Source: Nitrospirota bacterium | Lineage (GTDB): Bacteria; Nitrospirota; Thermodesulfovibrionia; UBA6902; BMS3Bbin08 | DNA length: 5,548 nucleotides | Direction: 5' to 3' | Assembly: GCA_016208845.1 (NCBI GenBank) | Contig: JACQXH010000256.1 | Span: 1-5,548, forward strand | Shown here: in pieces, positions 1 through 5,444 of the stretch | Layout: every line of letters starts with the position of its first letter | Position numbering within the stretch: the stretch's first letter is position 1 | Translations under genes and position numbers: made by a program | The notes under the pieces: model-generated | What the model was told of the DNA's origin: nothing | What the model saw: only the letters and a program-made list of their open reading frames with translations | The model's database searches: none

Positions 1-1245
1 AAGAGAGAATACAACTTCAGCAAAAAAGAAAAAGATATCGCGAGAAAAGAAAAAGAAACAGGTGACAAAGAGATCCAGTACGATAAGCTCATAAAGCAGC
101 AAAACGAGACGCTGGAACGCATTTCAGGGTTGAGCTCTGAGGATGCAAAGAAGGAGCTTTTGCAGCGGATCGAGGAAGTTTCCAGGTTTGAGGCTGCAAA
201 GGTGGCAAAACGCATTGAGGACGAGGCCCTTGAATCAGCAGATAGAAAATCAAAAGAGATCCTCAGCCTTGCCATCCAGCGCTACGCAAGCGACTTTGTG
301 AGCGACTACACCATTTCTACTGTAAGCCTGCCTAATGATGAAATGAAGGGCAGGATCATAGGAAGGGAAGGCAGAAATATACGCGCCCTTGAGGCTGCCA
401 CCGGGGTAGAAGTGATTATAGACGACACCCCTGAGACTGTGATCATGTCAAGCTTCGACCCTGTGAGAAGGGAGGTGGCCAGGGTCTCGCTCGAACGGCT
501 GATGACCGATGGAAGGATCCATCCGGCACGTATCGAGGAAATAGTTGAAAAGGTAAAAAAAGAAGTTGAAAATACGATCAGGGAAGAAGGAGATAAGGCC
601 GTGTTTGAACTGGGACTGCATGGCATCCATCCGGAACTGATCAAGCTTATAGGAAGGCTTAAATACAGGACCTCATATGCCCAGAATGTACTTCAGCACT
701 CAAAGGAGGTGGCTTATCTGGCAGGGTTGATGGCAGGGGAACTCAGGCTGGACGTGAAACTCGCAAAAAGGGCCGGCATCCTCCACGACATTGGCAAGGC
801 CATCGATCATGAGATGGAAGGCACCCACCAGGCAATAGGCGGAATTATGGCCAAGAAGTACGGCGAGAACAACAAGGTAATAAATGCCATAGAAGTTCAT
901 CACGGAGAAGCAGACCCGATAACCTTTGAGGCCTCACTCATAGCAGCAGCTGACGCCCTGTCAGCCGCACGTCCGGGAGCGAGAAAAGAATCCATAGAGA
1001 GCTATATCAAGCGCCTTGAAAAATTAGAGGAGATCGCTACGTCCTTTAACGGGATAAATAAGTGCTTCGCAATTCAGGCCGGAAGAGAAATTCGCATAAT
1101 GGTCAAGCCCGAAGAGGTGAATGATGAATTATCCGCCCAGATATCAAGAGATCTTGCAAAGAAGATAGAAGCAGAGCTCGCCTATCCGGGGCAGATAAAA
1201 GTGACCGTGATCAGGGAGTCGCGGTATGTGGAATATGCGAAGTAA
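1..1245 (+). CDS. rny: Ribonuclease Y, 5'-truncated by the window edge
   Basis: RNase Y is a membrane-anchored endoribonuclease that starts bulk mRNA decay. The frame is open from base 1, so the 414 visible residues lack the start; the family is usually about 520 residues, so roughly 100 residues (membrane anchor and part of the coiled coil) lie outside. Visible parts in order are: a charged Lys/Glu-rich coiled coil ending in the family hallmark LERISGLSSEDAK (about residues 38-50); a KH RNA-binding domain with GRIIGREGRN at about 117-126; and an HD hydrolase domain with an upstream His (LQHSKEV, about 233), the HDIGK metal motif at about 262-266 and HHGE at about 300-303. The C-terminal region ends in the typical IKVTVIRESRYVEYAK. 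The TTG at 130 is inside the coiled coil and is not a credible start. The gene is followed by ymdB, its common neighbour. No frameshift or missing catalytic residue is seen. Confidence 0.96.
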   Translation, partial: KREYNFSKKEKDIARKEKETGDKEIQYDKLIKQQNETLERISGLSSEDAKKELLQRIEEVSRFEAAKVAKRIEDEALESADRKSKEILSLAIQRYASDFVSDYTISTVSLPNDEMKGRIIGREGRNIRALEAATGVEVIIDDTPETVIMSSFDPVRREVARVSLERLMTDGRIHPARIEEIVEKVKKEVENTIREEGDKAVFELGLHGIHPELIKLIGRLKYRTSYAQNVLQHSKEVAYLAGLMAGELRLDVKLAKRAGILHDIGKAIDHEMEGTHQAIGGIMAKKYGENNKVINAIEVHHGEADPITFEASLIAAADALSAARPGARKESIESYIKRLEKLEEIATSFNGINKCFAIQAGREIRIMVKPEEVNDELSAQISRDLAKKIEAELAYPGQIKVTVIRESRYVEYAK

Positions 1246-1254
1246 TATTAACAA

Positions 1255-1348
1255 CCGTGATGCGTTAAGCGTGATGCGTGACCAGCATCACAAAAAATAT
1301 TCCGTCAACGCAGTTACGCATTACTCATTACGCATTACTCATTACGGT
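1255..1348. repeat. Heptamer repeat array with inverted left arm in the rny-ymdB spacer
   Basis: The right half (1314-1348) is five consecutive 7-bp units: TTACGCA, TTACTCA, TTACGCA, TTACTCA and TTACGGT. The left half (from 1255) carries the same heptamers in inverse orientation, as GTGATGC, GTTAAGC, GTGATGC (1257-1277). In RNA the two halves could pair as a long imperfect hairpin in which most mismatches are G-U wobbles. A perfect local stem also exists, GTGATGC (1271-1277) with GCATCAC (1285-1291) around a 7-nt loop. It is followed by A residues rather than T, so it is not a terminator on this strand. The array ends six bases before the ymdB start. It looks like an interspersed, non-coding repeat element; any effect on rny or ymdB expression is inference. 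Confidence 0.8.
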
Positions 1349-1353
1349 ATTTT

Positions 1354-2136
1354 ATGAAAGTTTTGTTCATAGGGGACATTGTTGGAGAACCGGGGAGAAA
1401 GGCCTTAAAAGAAGGCCTTCCCAATCTTATTGAGCGGCTAAAGGTCGACTTTATTATTGCCAACGCTGAGAATGCAGCCGGCGGTTTTGGGATAACCAGC
1501 GCTGTGGGCGAAGAAATATTCGCCCTGGGCATTGACGTGCTCACTTCGGGCAATCATATCTGGGACAAAAAAGACGCCCTTACCTATATCCAGAAGGAAA
1601 GCAATTTACTGAGGCCCGCGAACTATCCTGAAACTGTTCCGGGGAAGGGCAGCATTGTCGCTAAAACGTCTGCAGGAGAAAAAATTGCAGTACTTAATAT
1701 TTCCGGCAGGGTGTTTATGGGTACAATTGATTGCCCGTTTAAAACTGCAAAAAAAGAGATCCAAAAACTCAGAGAGCAGACTAATGTAATAATAGTTGAC
1801 CTCCATGCCGAGACAACTTCAGAAAAGTCGGCATTTGGATGGTATGTCGATGGCGAGGTAGGCGCTGTTATAGGCACTCATACACATGTTCAGACTGCGG
1901 ATGAAACAGTCCTGCCTAAGGGAACTGCTTTTATTACCGACGTAGGCATGACAGGCCCTATAAATTCTGTAATAGGTGTCAAGAAAGATCTGATAATCGG
2001 GAAATTCCTTAATTATATACCTGTCCGGTTTGAAACAGCCAAAGGACCTGCGATTTTAGCCGCCGTTGTGATAGACATAGATCCGAAGTCAGGCCATGCG
2101 CTGGGCATTCAAAGATTGCAGTTAAAATTCCCCTGA
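1354..2136 (+). CDS. ymdB: YmdB-family metallophosphoesterase (TIGR00282 type), 2',3'-cyclic nucleotide phosphodiesterase
   Basis: This is a 260-residue cytoplasmic calcineurin-like metallophosphoesterase, the usual family length. The Bacillus relative hydrolyses 2',3'-cyclic nucleotides, affects biofilm and motility decisions and is linked to RNase Y. The binuclear metal site appears complete: Asp8 in FIGDIVGEPGR, Glu39-Asn40 in NAEN, Asn67-His68 in SGNHIWD, His151 in DLHAE, and His176 and His178 in GTHTHVQT. Other family blocks are present too, including the TDVGMTGP segment at about 195-202. The ATG at 1354 is chosen because MKVLFIGDIVG matches the family N-terminus and no in-frame start lies just upstream. 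No good Shine-Dalgarno precedes it, because the heptamer repeats occupy that space. It lies 108 bp after rny on the same strand, so co-transcription is plausible. Confidence 0.93.
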   Translation: MKVLFIGDIVGEPGRKALKEGLPNLIERLKVDFIIANAENAAGGFGITSAVGEEIFALGIDVLTSGNHIWDKKDALTYIQKESNLLRPANYPETVPGKGSIVAKTSAGEKIAVLNISGRVFMGTIDCPFKTAKKEIQKLREQTNVIIVDLHAETTSEKSAFGWYVDGEVGAVIGTHTHVQTADETVLPKGTAFITDVGMTGPINSVIGVKKDLIIGKFLNYIPVRFETAKGPAILAAVVIDIDPKSGHALGIQRLQLKFP

Positions 2137-2149
2137 TAAAAGATAGCAT

Positions 2150-2222
2150 AGAGGCACTAAGGGGCAAAGGCGCAGAGGAATATTAAACTTAGTGCCTTTG
2201 TGCCTTTTAATAACTCTGTGCC
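2150..2222. repeat. Octamer-based inverted repeat element between convergent ymdB and HU genes
   Basis: The left part (2153-2176, + strand) is three contiguous 8-bp units: GGCACTAA, GGGGCAAA and GGCGCAGA. The right part carries the same family on the minus strand: GGCACTAA (complement of 2189-2196), GGCACAAA (2197-2204) and, after a 10-bp AT-rich gap, GGCACAGA (2215-2222). Arms 2153-2160 and 2189-2196 pair perfectly. Arms 2169-2177 and 2214-2222 pair over nine positions with one G-U. The two pairings cross each other, so they cannot form one simple nested hairpin. The position between two convergent stop codons would suit a bidirectional transcription end, but there is no clean stem plus T-tract. 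A related fragment lies near 3501. Confidence 0.75.
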
Positions 2223-2228
2223 CTGATA

Positions 2229-2501
2229 TTACTTTACTGCTGACTTGAGGGCCTTGCCTGCCCTGAACTTCGGCACTCTGGCAGCAGGTATTTTCATCTC
2301 AGCCTTGGTTTGCGGGTTGCGTCCCTTTCTCGCCTTTCTTTTACCGACGGAGAAAGTGCCGAGACCAACAAGAGTAACCTTGTCTCCCTTTCTTAGAGCT
2401 TTGGTAATATTGCTAATAACGGAATCGATGGCTTTCCCGGCTGAGGCCTTTGAAATTTTAGCACTGGAAGCTACGGTGTCAATTAGGTCGGCTTTTGTCA
2501 T
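2229..2501 (-). CDS. hup: DNA-binding protein HU (HU/IHF family)
   Basis: This is a 90-residue histone-like nucleoid protein, exactly the family length. It acts as a dimer that bends and compacts DNA. The N-terminal helices (MTKADLIDTVASSAKISKASAG) form the dimer core. The family signature spans about residues 46-63, GLGTFSVGKRKARKGRNP. It ends in the proline (Pro63) that intercalates between base pairs at the tip of the beta arm. The C-terminus (VPKFRAGKALKSAVK) is also typical. HU and IHF subunits share this fold. The RNPQT arm, the KTxAEM-like continuation and the plain VPKFRAGKALK tail favour HU. On the coding strand an AGGGAG ribosome site (complement of 2509-2514) sits seven bases before ATG. 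The gene has its own likely promoter (2532-2560) and is 127 bp downstream of the TPR gene on the same strand. Confidence 0.95.
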   Translation of the reverse strand: MTKADLIDTVASSAKISKASAGKAIDSVISNITKALRKGDKVTLVGLGTFSVGKRKARKGRNPQTKAEMKIPAARVPKFRAGKALKSAVK

Positions 2502-2531
2502 ATATCATCTCCCTTTAGTTATAAAAAAGAT

Positions 2532-2560
2532 ATTATAATTCTGAGTGCATATCTCAGCAA
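2532..2560 (-). promoter_or_regulatory. Predicted sigma-70 type promoter for HU, with a palindrome in the spacer
   Basis: On the minus strand a perfect TATAAT -10 (complement of 2532-2537) lies 17 bp downstream of a weak -35, TTGCTG (complement of 2555-2560). Transcription would start near 2525, leaving a short leader with the AGGGAG ribosome site. A 5-bp inverted repeat CTGAG/CTCAG with a 7-bp centre (2541-2557) overlaps the spacer and could be an operator. A second, weaker candidate upstream has a perfect TTGACA (complement of 2586-2591) and an 18-bp gap to TGGTAATCT, which reads as an extended -10. Both calls rest only on sequence match. Confidence 0.5.
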
Positions 2561-2628
2561 AAGATTACCAGCAGAAACCATCTTTTGTCAATTTAATCCA
2601 GGATATTTTCCTTGAATAAAATATATTC

Positions 2629-3411
2629 TTATTCTTTGAGCAGATCAAGGTATTTTAACGCCTTCTTGCCCTTTTCGCCCAGACCGTCGTTTTCAGCGAC
2701 GATTTTAAAGTGCTTCATTGCTTTTTCTTTCCTGCCTGTTTTTAAATAGGCATTGGCAAGCTCCCAGTGGGCATCAATATATTTGGGCTCCATTTCAACT
2801 ACGTAATTAAATTTATTGATTGCATCATTGGTCCTGTCAAGCTGCATATAAACAAGGCCCAGCACGTAATTGGACTGAGCAGAGCCGGGGTATTTCATAA
2901 GGGCTTCCTGAAGTATATTCTCAGAGCCGGGATAATCGCCTTTTTTATAAAACGCGTAAGCAAGATTAGCATAGGCCTTATCGGGCGTTGAGTATAGGGG
3001 ATTTTTCAATGCCATTCTAAAATATTCAACTGCATCATCCCACTTGCCCATTTCCATATATGTGACGCCCATATTGTTCATCGCATCCGAATAATCGGGA
3101 TCAAGCGATATTGCGCGTTTGTAATATAATATCGCATTATCATATTCCCTGAATCGGGAGCTTATATTCCCCAGCGCGTTGAAAGAGCCCTTGTCCTCTG
3201 GATTTAATTGAAGGGCCTTCTGGAATTCTATAAATGCCTCCTTAAGCTGATCGGCGCTCATGTAGGATATGCCCAACCTATAATGAGTTTCTGCCTTAGT
3301 GATCTGCTCTGCGGTCTGTGTTGTTGCGCAGGCAGAGAGCATAACACAGAACATGAGGAACAACCGCCATAGGCGGTCCGCAAAGACAGGAATCCTTATT
3401 GATTTATCCAT
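2629..3411 (-). CDS. TPR-repeat lipoprotein, PilW/PilF-like
   Basis: This is a 260-residue envelope lipoprotein. A basic start, a hydrophobic stretch (about 14-26) and the lipobox LSAC at 25-28 predict cleavage before Cys28 and lipid attachment. About six tetratricopeptide repeats follow, near 40-73, 74-107, 108-141, 145-177, 178-211 and 212-245. Each shows the small/Gly-Tyr-Ala pattern and most end in a Pro-containing turn (LNPED, LDPDY, KYPGS, MEPKY). The length, lipobox and six repeats fit the PilW/PilF type IV pilus stability family, which assists secretin assembly at the outer membrane. No other pilus gene is in the window, so a generic TPR scaffold lipoprotein is an alternative. A strong GGAGG (complement of 3418-3422) six bases before ATG fixes the start. 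It is divergent from polX and upstream of HU on the same strand. Confidence 0.85.
   Translation of the reverse strand: MDKSIRIPVFADRLWRLFLMFCVMLSACATTQTAEQITKAETHYRLGISYMSADQLKEAFIEFQKALQLNPEDKGSFNALGNISSRFREYDNAILYYKRAISLDPDYSDAMNNMGVTYMEMGKWDDAVEYFRMALKNPLYSTPDKAYANLAYAFYKKGDYPGSENILQEALMKYPGSAQSNYVLGLVYMQLDRTNDAINKFNYVVEMEPKYIDAHWELANAYLKTGRKEKAMKHFKIVAENDGLGEKGKKALKYLDLLKE
3363..3377 (-). other. Perfect short hairpin within the signal-peptide coding region
   Basis: ACCGCC (3363-3368) and GGCGGT (3372-3377) are perfect inverted arms around a 3-nt loop. In the mRNA of the TPR lipoprotein this GC-rich stem lies about 35-50 nt after the start codon and encodes residues of the signal peptide's first half. 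It might modulate early translation, or it may simply reflect codon choice. Confidence 0.4.
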
Positions 3412-3500
3412 TGATGTCCTCCGGTTGCCATCATTATTTATCGACTAACCTTACCAGATAGAAAGAAAGAATTTCAACTTAAGAGACTTTAAAAAATGAA

Positions 3501-3525
3501 TTTGTGCCTTTGTCGCTTAATAAAA
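3501..3525. repeat. Dispersed copy of the octamer repeat in the TPR-polX divergent spacer
   Basis: The segment starting TTTGTGCCTTTGTCGCTT matches the right arm of the element at 2189-2213. The shared core GTGCCTTTGT (3504-3513 and 2192-2201) is identical. The flanks continue to align through an AATAA after a 2-bp length difference. This indicates a second, decayed copy of the same intergenic repeat family. It also overlaps the probable -35 region of polX. Confidence 0.5.
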
Positions 3526-3536
3526 TTTGATATACT
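3510..3536 (+). promoter_or_regulatory. Candidate polX promoter, possibly giving a leaderless transcript
   Basis: A good -10, TATACT (3531-3536), lies immediately before polX. The best -35 match, TTGTCG (3510-3515), leaves a short 15-bp gap, so the -35 is uncertain. A start site six or seven bases after the -10 would fall at or next to the ATG at 3543. No Shine-Dalgarno precedes that ATG, which is consistent with a leaderless mRNA. Evidence is sequence match only. Confidence 0.4.
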
Positions 3537-3542
3537 GGACTT

Positions 3543-5309
3543 ATGAAAAACCAGGATGTCGCAAAGGTATTTAATGAGATAGCTGAAATGCTTGAGATAA
3601 AAGGCGACAACCCCTTCAGGATACGCGCCTACAGAAGGGCTGCGCAGAATATAGAGGGATTGGCTGATGACATCTCAGGAATGAAAGAGGAAGAACTCAA
3701 AGGCATTCCGGGCATAGGCCGTGACCTTGCGGACAAAATAAAAGAATATACAACAACAGGCAGCCTGCAATTCCTGGAAGACCTGAAAAGAGAAGTCCCG
3801 CCCGGCCTTTTAGAGATGCTCTCAGTGCCGGGGCTTGGCCCAAAGACAGCAAGGATGTTATTTGATAAATTAAAGGTCAGCTCTATCGATGCCCTTGAAG
3901 GGCTTGCAAAAAAAGGAGGTCTCAGAGGACTGCCGGGCATAAAGGCCAGGACCGAAGAAAACCTCCTAAAGGGCATAGAGCTTATAAAAAGGAGATCTGA
4001 CCGTTTTCCCATAGGCCGCGTCCTGCCTGTCGCAGAGGACCTGCTCAAAAAACTGAGAGAAAATGCCCCTGTTAAAGATATCTCTCTTGCAGGCAGCCTA
4101 AGACGGTGGAAAGATACAATTAAGGATATTGATATTATTGCAGCTTCAAATAATGCCGCAAAAGTGATGCGCGCTTTTACTCACCTGCCTGACGTAAAAG
4201 AGGTCATTATGAGCGGTCAGACAAAATCGAGCATAATAACCAGGGAAGGCATCCAGGTTGATCTGCGGGTTGTTGAAGAGGACTCATTCGGGTCTGCGCT
4301 GGCATATTTCACCGGCAGCAAAGAGCACAATGTCAGGCTAAGGGAGTTAGCGGTAAAGAAAGGGCTCAAGATAAATGAATATGGAGTATTCGATCTCAAA
4401 ACAGGAAAGAAGATCGGCGGCAAAAAAGAAACTGACATATATGGATCTCTGGGCCTTGATTTTATTCCGCCTGAGCTTAGAGAAGATTCTGGAGAGATAA
4501 ATGAGTCTCTTGAAAAAAGATTGCCCGATCTCGTTAATCTAAAGGATATAAAGGGTGACCTGCACGTACACTCAAAATACAGCGATGGCAGTCATACTAT
4601 TGAAGAGCTTATTGATGAAGCAAAAAAAAGAGGCTATCAGTATATTGCTATAACCGACCATTCCAAAGGACTTGGGATCGCACGGGGCCTGAGCATAGAG
4701 CAGTTACTTGAGCAGAGCAAACAAATTAAATCGATAAATAACCGGCTGAGAAATTTCATGGTCCTCTCCGGGGCTGAGGTGGATATCAGGAGCGACGGAG
4801 CGATAGATTATCCTGATGAAGTGCTGAAAAAACTGGATATAGTAGTCGCCTCAATTCATTCAGGGTTCAGACAACCAAAGGAACAGATCACAATGAGGCT
4901 TGTCTCTGCAATGAAAAATCCCCATGTATCGATCATCGCCCATCCGACAGGAAGGCTTATCGGAGAGAGAGAAGCATACGAGATAGATTTCGACGAGTTC
5001 CTGACGGTGGCAAAACATACAGGTACTGCTGTAGAGATAAACGCGTATCCGCTGAGGCTTGATCTCAGCGACATCTACACAAGGAAGGCAAAAGGCATGG
5101 GCATACGCCTTGCCGTATCAACAGATACCCACGTAATGAACCAGTTTGATTTCATGAGATACGGCGTTGGCATCGCAAGGAGAGGGTGGCTTGAAAAGGA
5201 GGACCTCCTCAATACATATGACTATAAGGCACTGCTGAAACTTCTCAGAAGCAAACTCATTAGAGCCGGTATCGCAGGCGGCGGAAATGATCGTAAATCA
5301 GCCTTATAA
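3543..5309 (+). CDS. polX: DNA polymerase X family protein with C-terminal PHP domain
   Basis: This is a 588-residue gap-filling repair polymerase, about the normal length for bacterial PolX. The N-terminal 8-kDa-like domain (about 1-70, with NPFRIRAYRRAA) and helix-hairpin-helix motifs (GIPGIG at 54-59, VPGLGPKTA at 95-103, GLPGIKART at 129-137) bind DNA. The palm has the nucleotidyltransferase motif GSLRR (184-188), the catalytic pair Asp195 and Asp197 in KDIDII, and the third Asp240 in QVDLRVV. The family block YFTGSKEHN (255-263) follows. The PHP domain (about 337-575) keeps all expected metal ligands: HVHS at 341-344, Asp348, TDH at 371-373, Glu412, His439, His467, and Asp528/His530 in STDTH. 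It is therefore likely an active Mn-dependent 3'-5' exonuclease and possibly an AP endonuclease, as in Bacillus. The start matches the family (MKNQDVAKVFNEIAEML). No ribosome site is evident. Confidence 0.95.
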   Translation: MKNQDVAKVFNEIAEMLEIKGDNPFRIRAYRRAAQNIEGLADDISGMKEEELKGIPGIGRDLADKIKEYTTTGSLQFLEDLKREVPPGLLEMLSVPGLGPKTARMLFDKLKVSSIDALEGLAKKGGLRGLPGIKARTEENLLKGIELIKRRSDRFPIGRVLPVAEDLLKKLRENAPVKDISLAGSLRRWKDTIKDIDIIAASNNAAKVMRAFTHLPDVKEVIMSGQTKSSIITREGIQVDLRVVEEDSFGSALAYFTGSKEHNVRLRELAVKKGLKINEYGVFDLKTGKKIGGKKETDIYGSLGLDFIPPELREDSGEINESLEKRLPDLVNLKDIKGDLHVHSKYSDGSHTIEELIDEAKKRGYQYIAITDHSKGLGIARGLSIEQLLEQSKQIKSINNRLRNFMVLSGAEVDIRSDGAIDYPDEVLKKLDIVVASIHSGFRQPKEQITMRLVSAMKNPHVSIIAHPTGRLIGEREAYEIDFDEFLTVAKHTGTAVEINAYPLRLDLSDIYTRKAKGMGIRLAVSTDTHVMNQFDFMRYGVGIARRGWLEKEDLLNTYDYKALLKLLRSKLIRAGIAGGGNDRKSAL

Positions 5310-5328
5310 AGCGAGCTTAATATTTTTA

Positions 5329-5357
5329 TTGCATACAGACGCGAAATTTGATAAACT
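5329..5357 (+). promoter_or_regulatory. Candidate promoter for the SWIB gene
   Basis: TTGCAT (5329-5334) and TAAACT (5352-5357) are separated by 17 bp, giving a moderate sigma-70 type match. Transcription would begin near 5364 and give a leader of about 80 nt holding both stem-loops and the strong ribosome site. An alternative -10, TATAAA (5416-5421), is nearer the gene but has no well-placed -35. No clear polX terminator is seen between the polX stop and this point, so read-through from polX is also possible. Confidence 0.35.
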
Positions 5358-5384
5358 CTATTGAATCTTTAAGTCATTCTAAAT

Positions 5385-5425
5385 GCCTAAAGAGTTAGGC
5401 TAATTATTAACCCCTTATAAAAGGG
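5385..5425 (+). promoter_or_regulatory. Two tandem stem-loops in the SWIB gene leader
   Basis: The first stem-loop is GCCTAA (5385-5390), loop AGAG, TTAGGC (5395-5400): six perfect pairs. The second is CCCTT (5412-5416), loop ATAA, AAGGG (5421-5425): five perfect pairs. An AT-rich stretch separates them, and the second ends nine bases before the GGAGG ribosome site. Neither is followed by a run of T, so a standard intrinsic terminator for polX is not supported. They could be operator half-sites, an mRNA-stabilising 5' structure, or chance. Confidence 0.4.
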
Positions 5426-5434
5426 AGCTCAAAA

Positions 5435-5439
5435 GGAGG
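5435..5439 (+). promoter_or_regulatory. Strong ribosome binding site of the SWIB gene
   Basis: GGAGG preceded by AAAA sits five bases before the ATG at 5445. It is the strongest ribosome site on the plus strand of this window and fixes the start of the truncated last gene. Confidence 0.85.
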
Positions 5440-5444
5440 AGAAG

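Noticed and set aside
130..132. TTG as the RNase Y start
   Set aside because: The frame is open to base 1 and the upstream codons encode the conserved coiled coil ending in LERISGL, so the TTG is an internal leucine.
1271..1300. Intrinsic terminator after rny
   Set aside because: The perfect 7-bp stem is followed by A residues, not a T-run, and on the other strand the T-run precedes the stem.
1314..1348. Possible CRISPR-like repeat array
   Set aside because: The units are 7 bp, contiguous and without unique spacers. This is a short tandem repeat, not a CRISPR array.
2245..2538. 97-codon plus-strand frame over the HU gene
   Set aside because: It is antisense to a clear 90-residue HU gene whose signature and ribosome site are intact.
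2600..2628. Terminator between the TPR gene and HU
   Set aside because: Only very short AT-rich inverted repeats are present, with no stable GC stem or T-tract, so no terminator is called.
3629..4048. 139-codon open frame on the minus strand inside polX
   Set aside because: It is a shadow of a well-supported gene; its Ser/Pro/Arg-rich product resembles no family and it has no ribosome site of note. The other overlapping frames were dismissed for the same reason.
5310..5330. polX terminator at AAGCGAGCTT followed by T-rich sequence
   Set aside because: The arms AAGC/GCTT leave only a 2-nt loop and cannot form a stable hairpin, although the following TATTTTTATT is suggestive.
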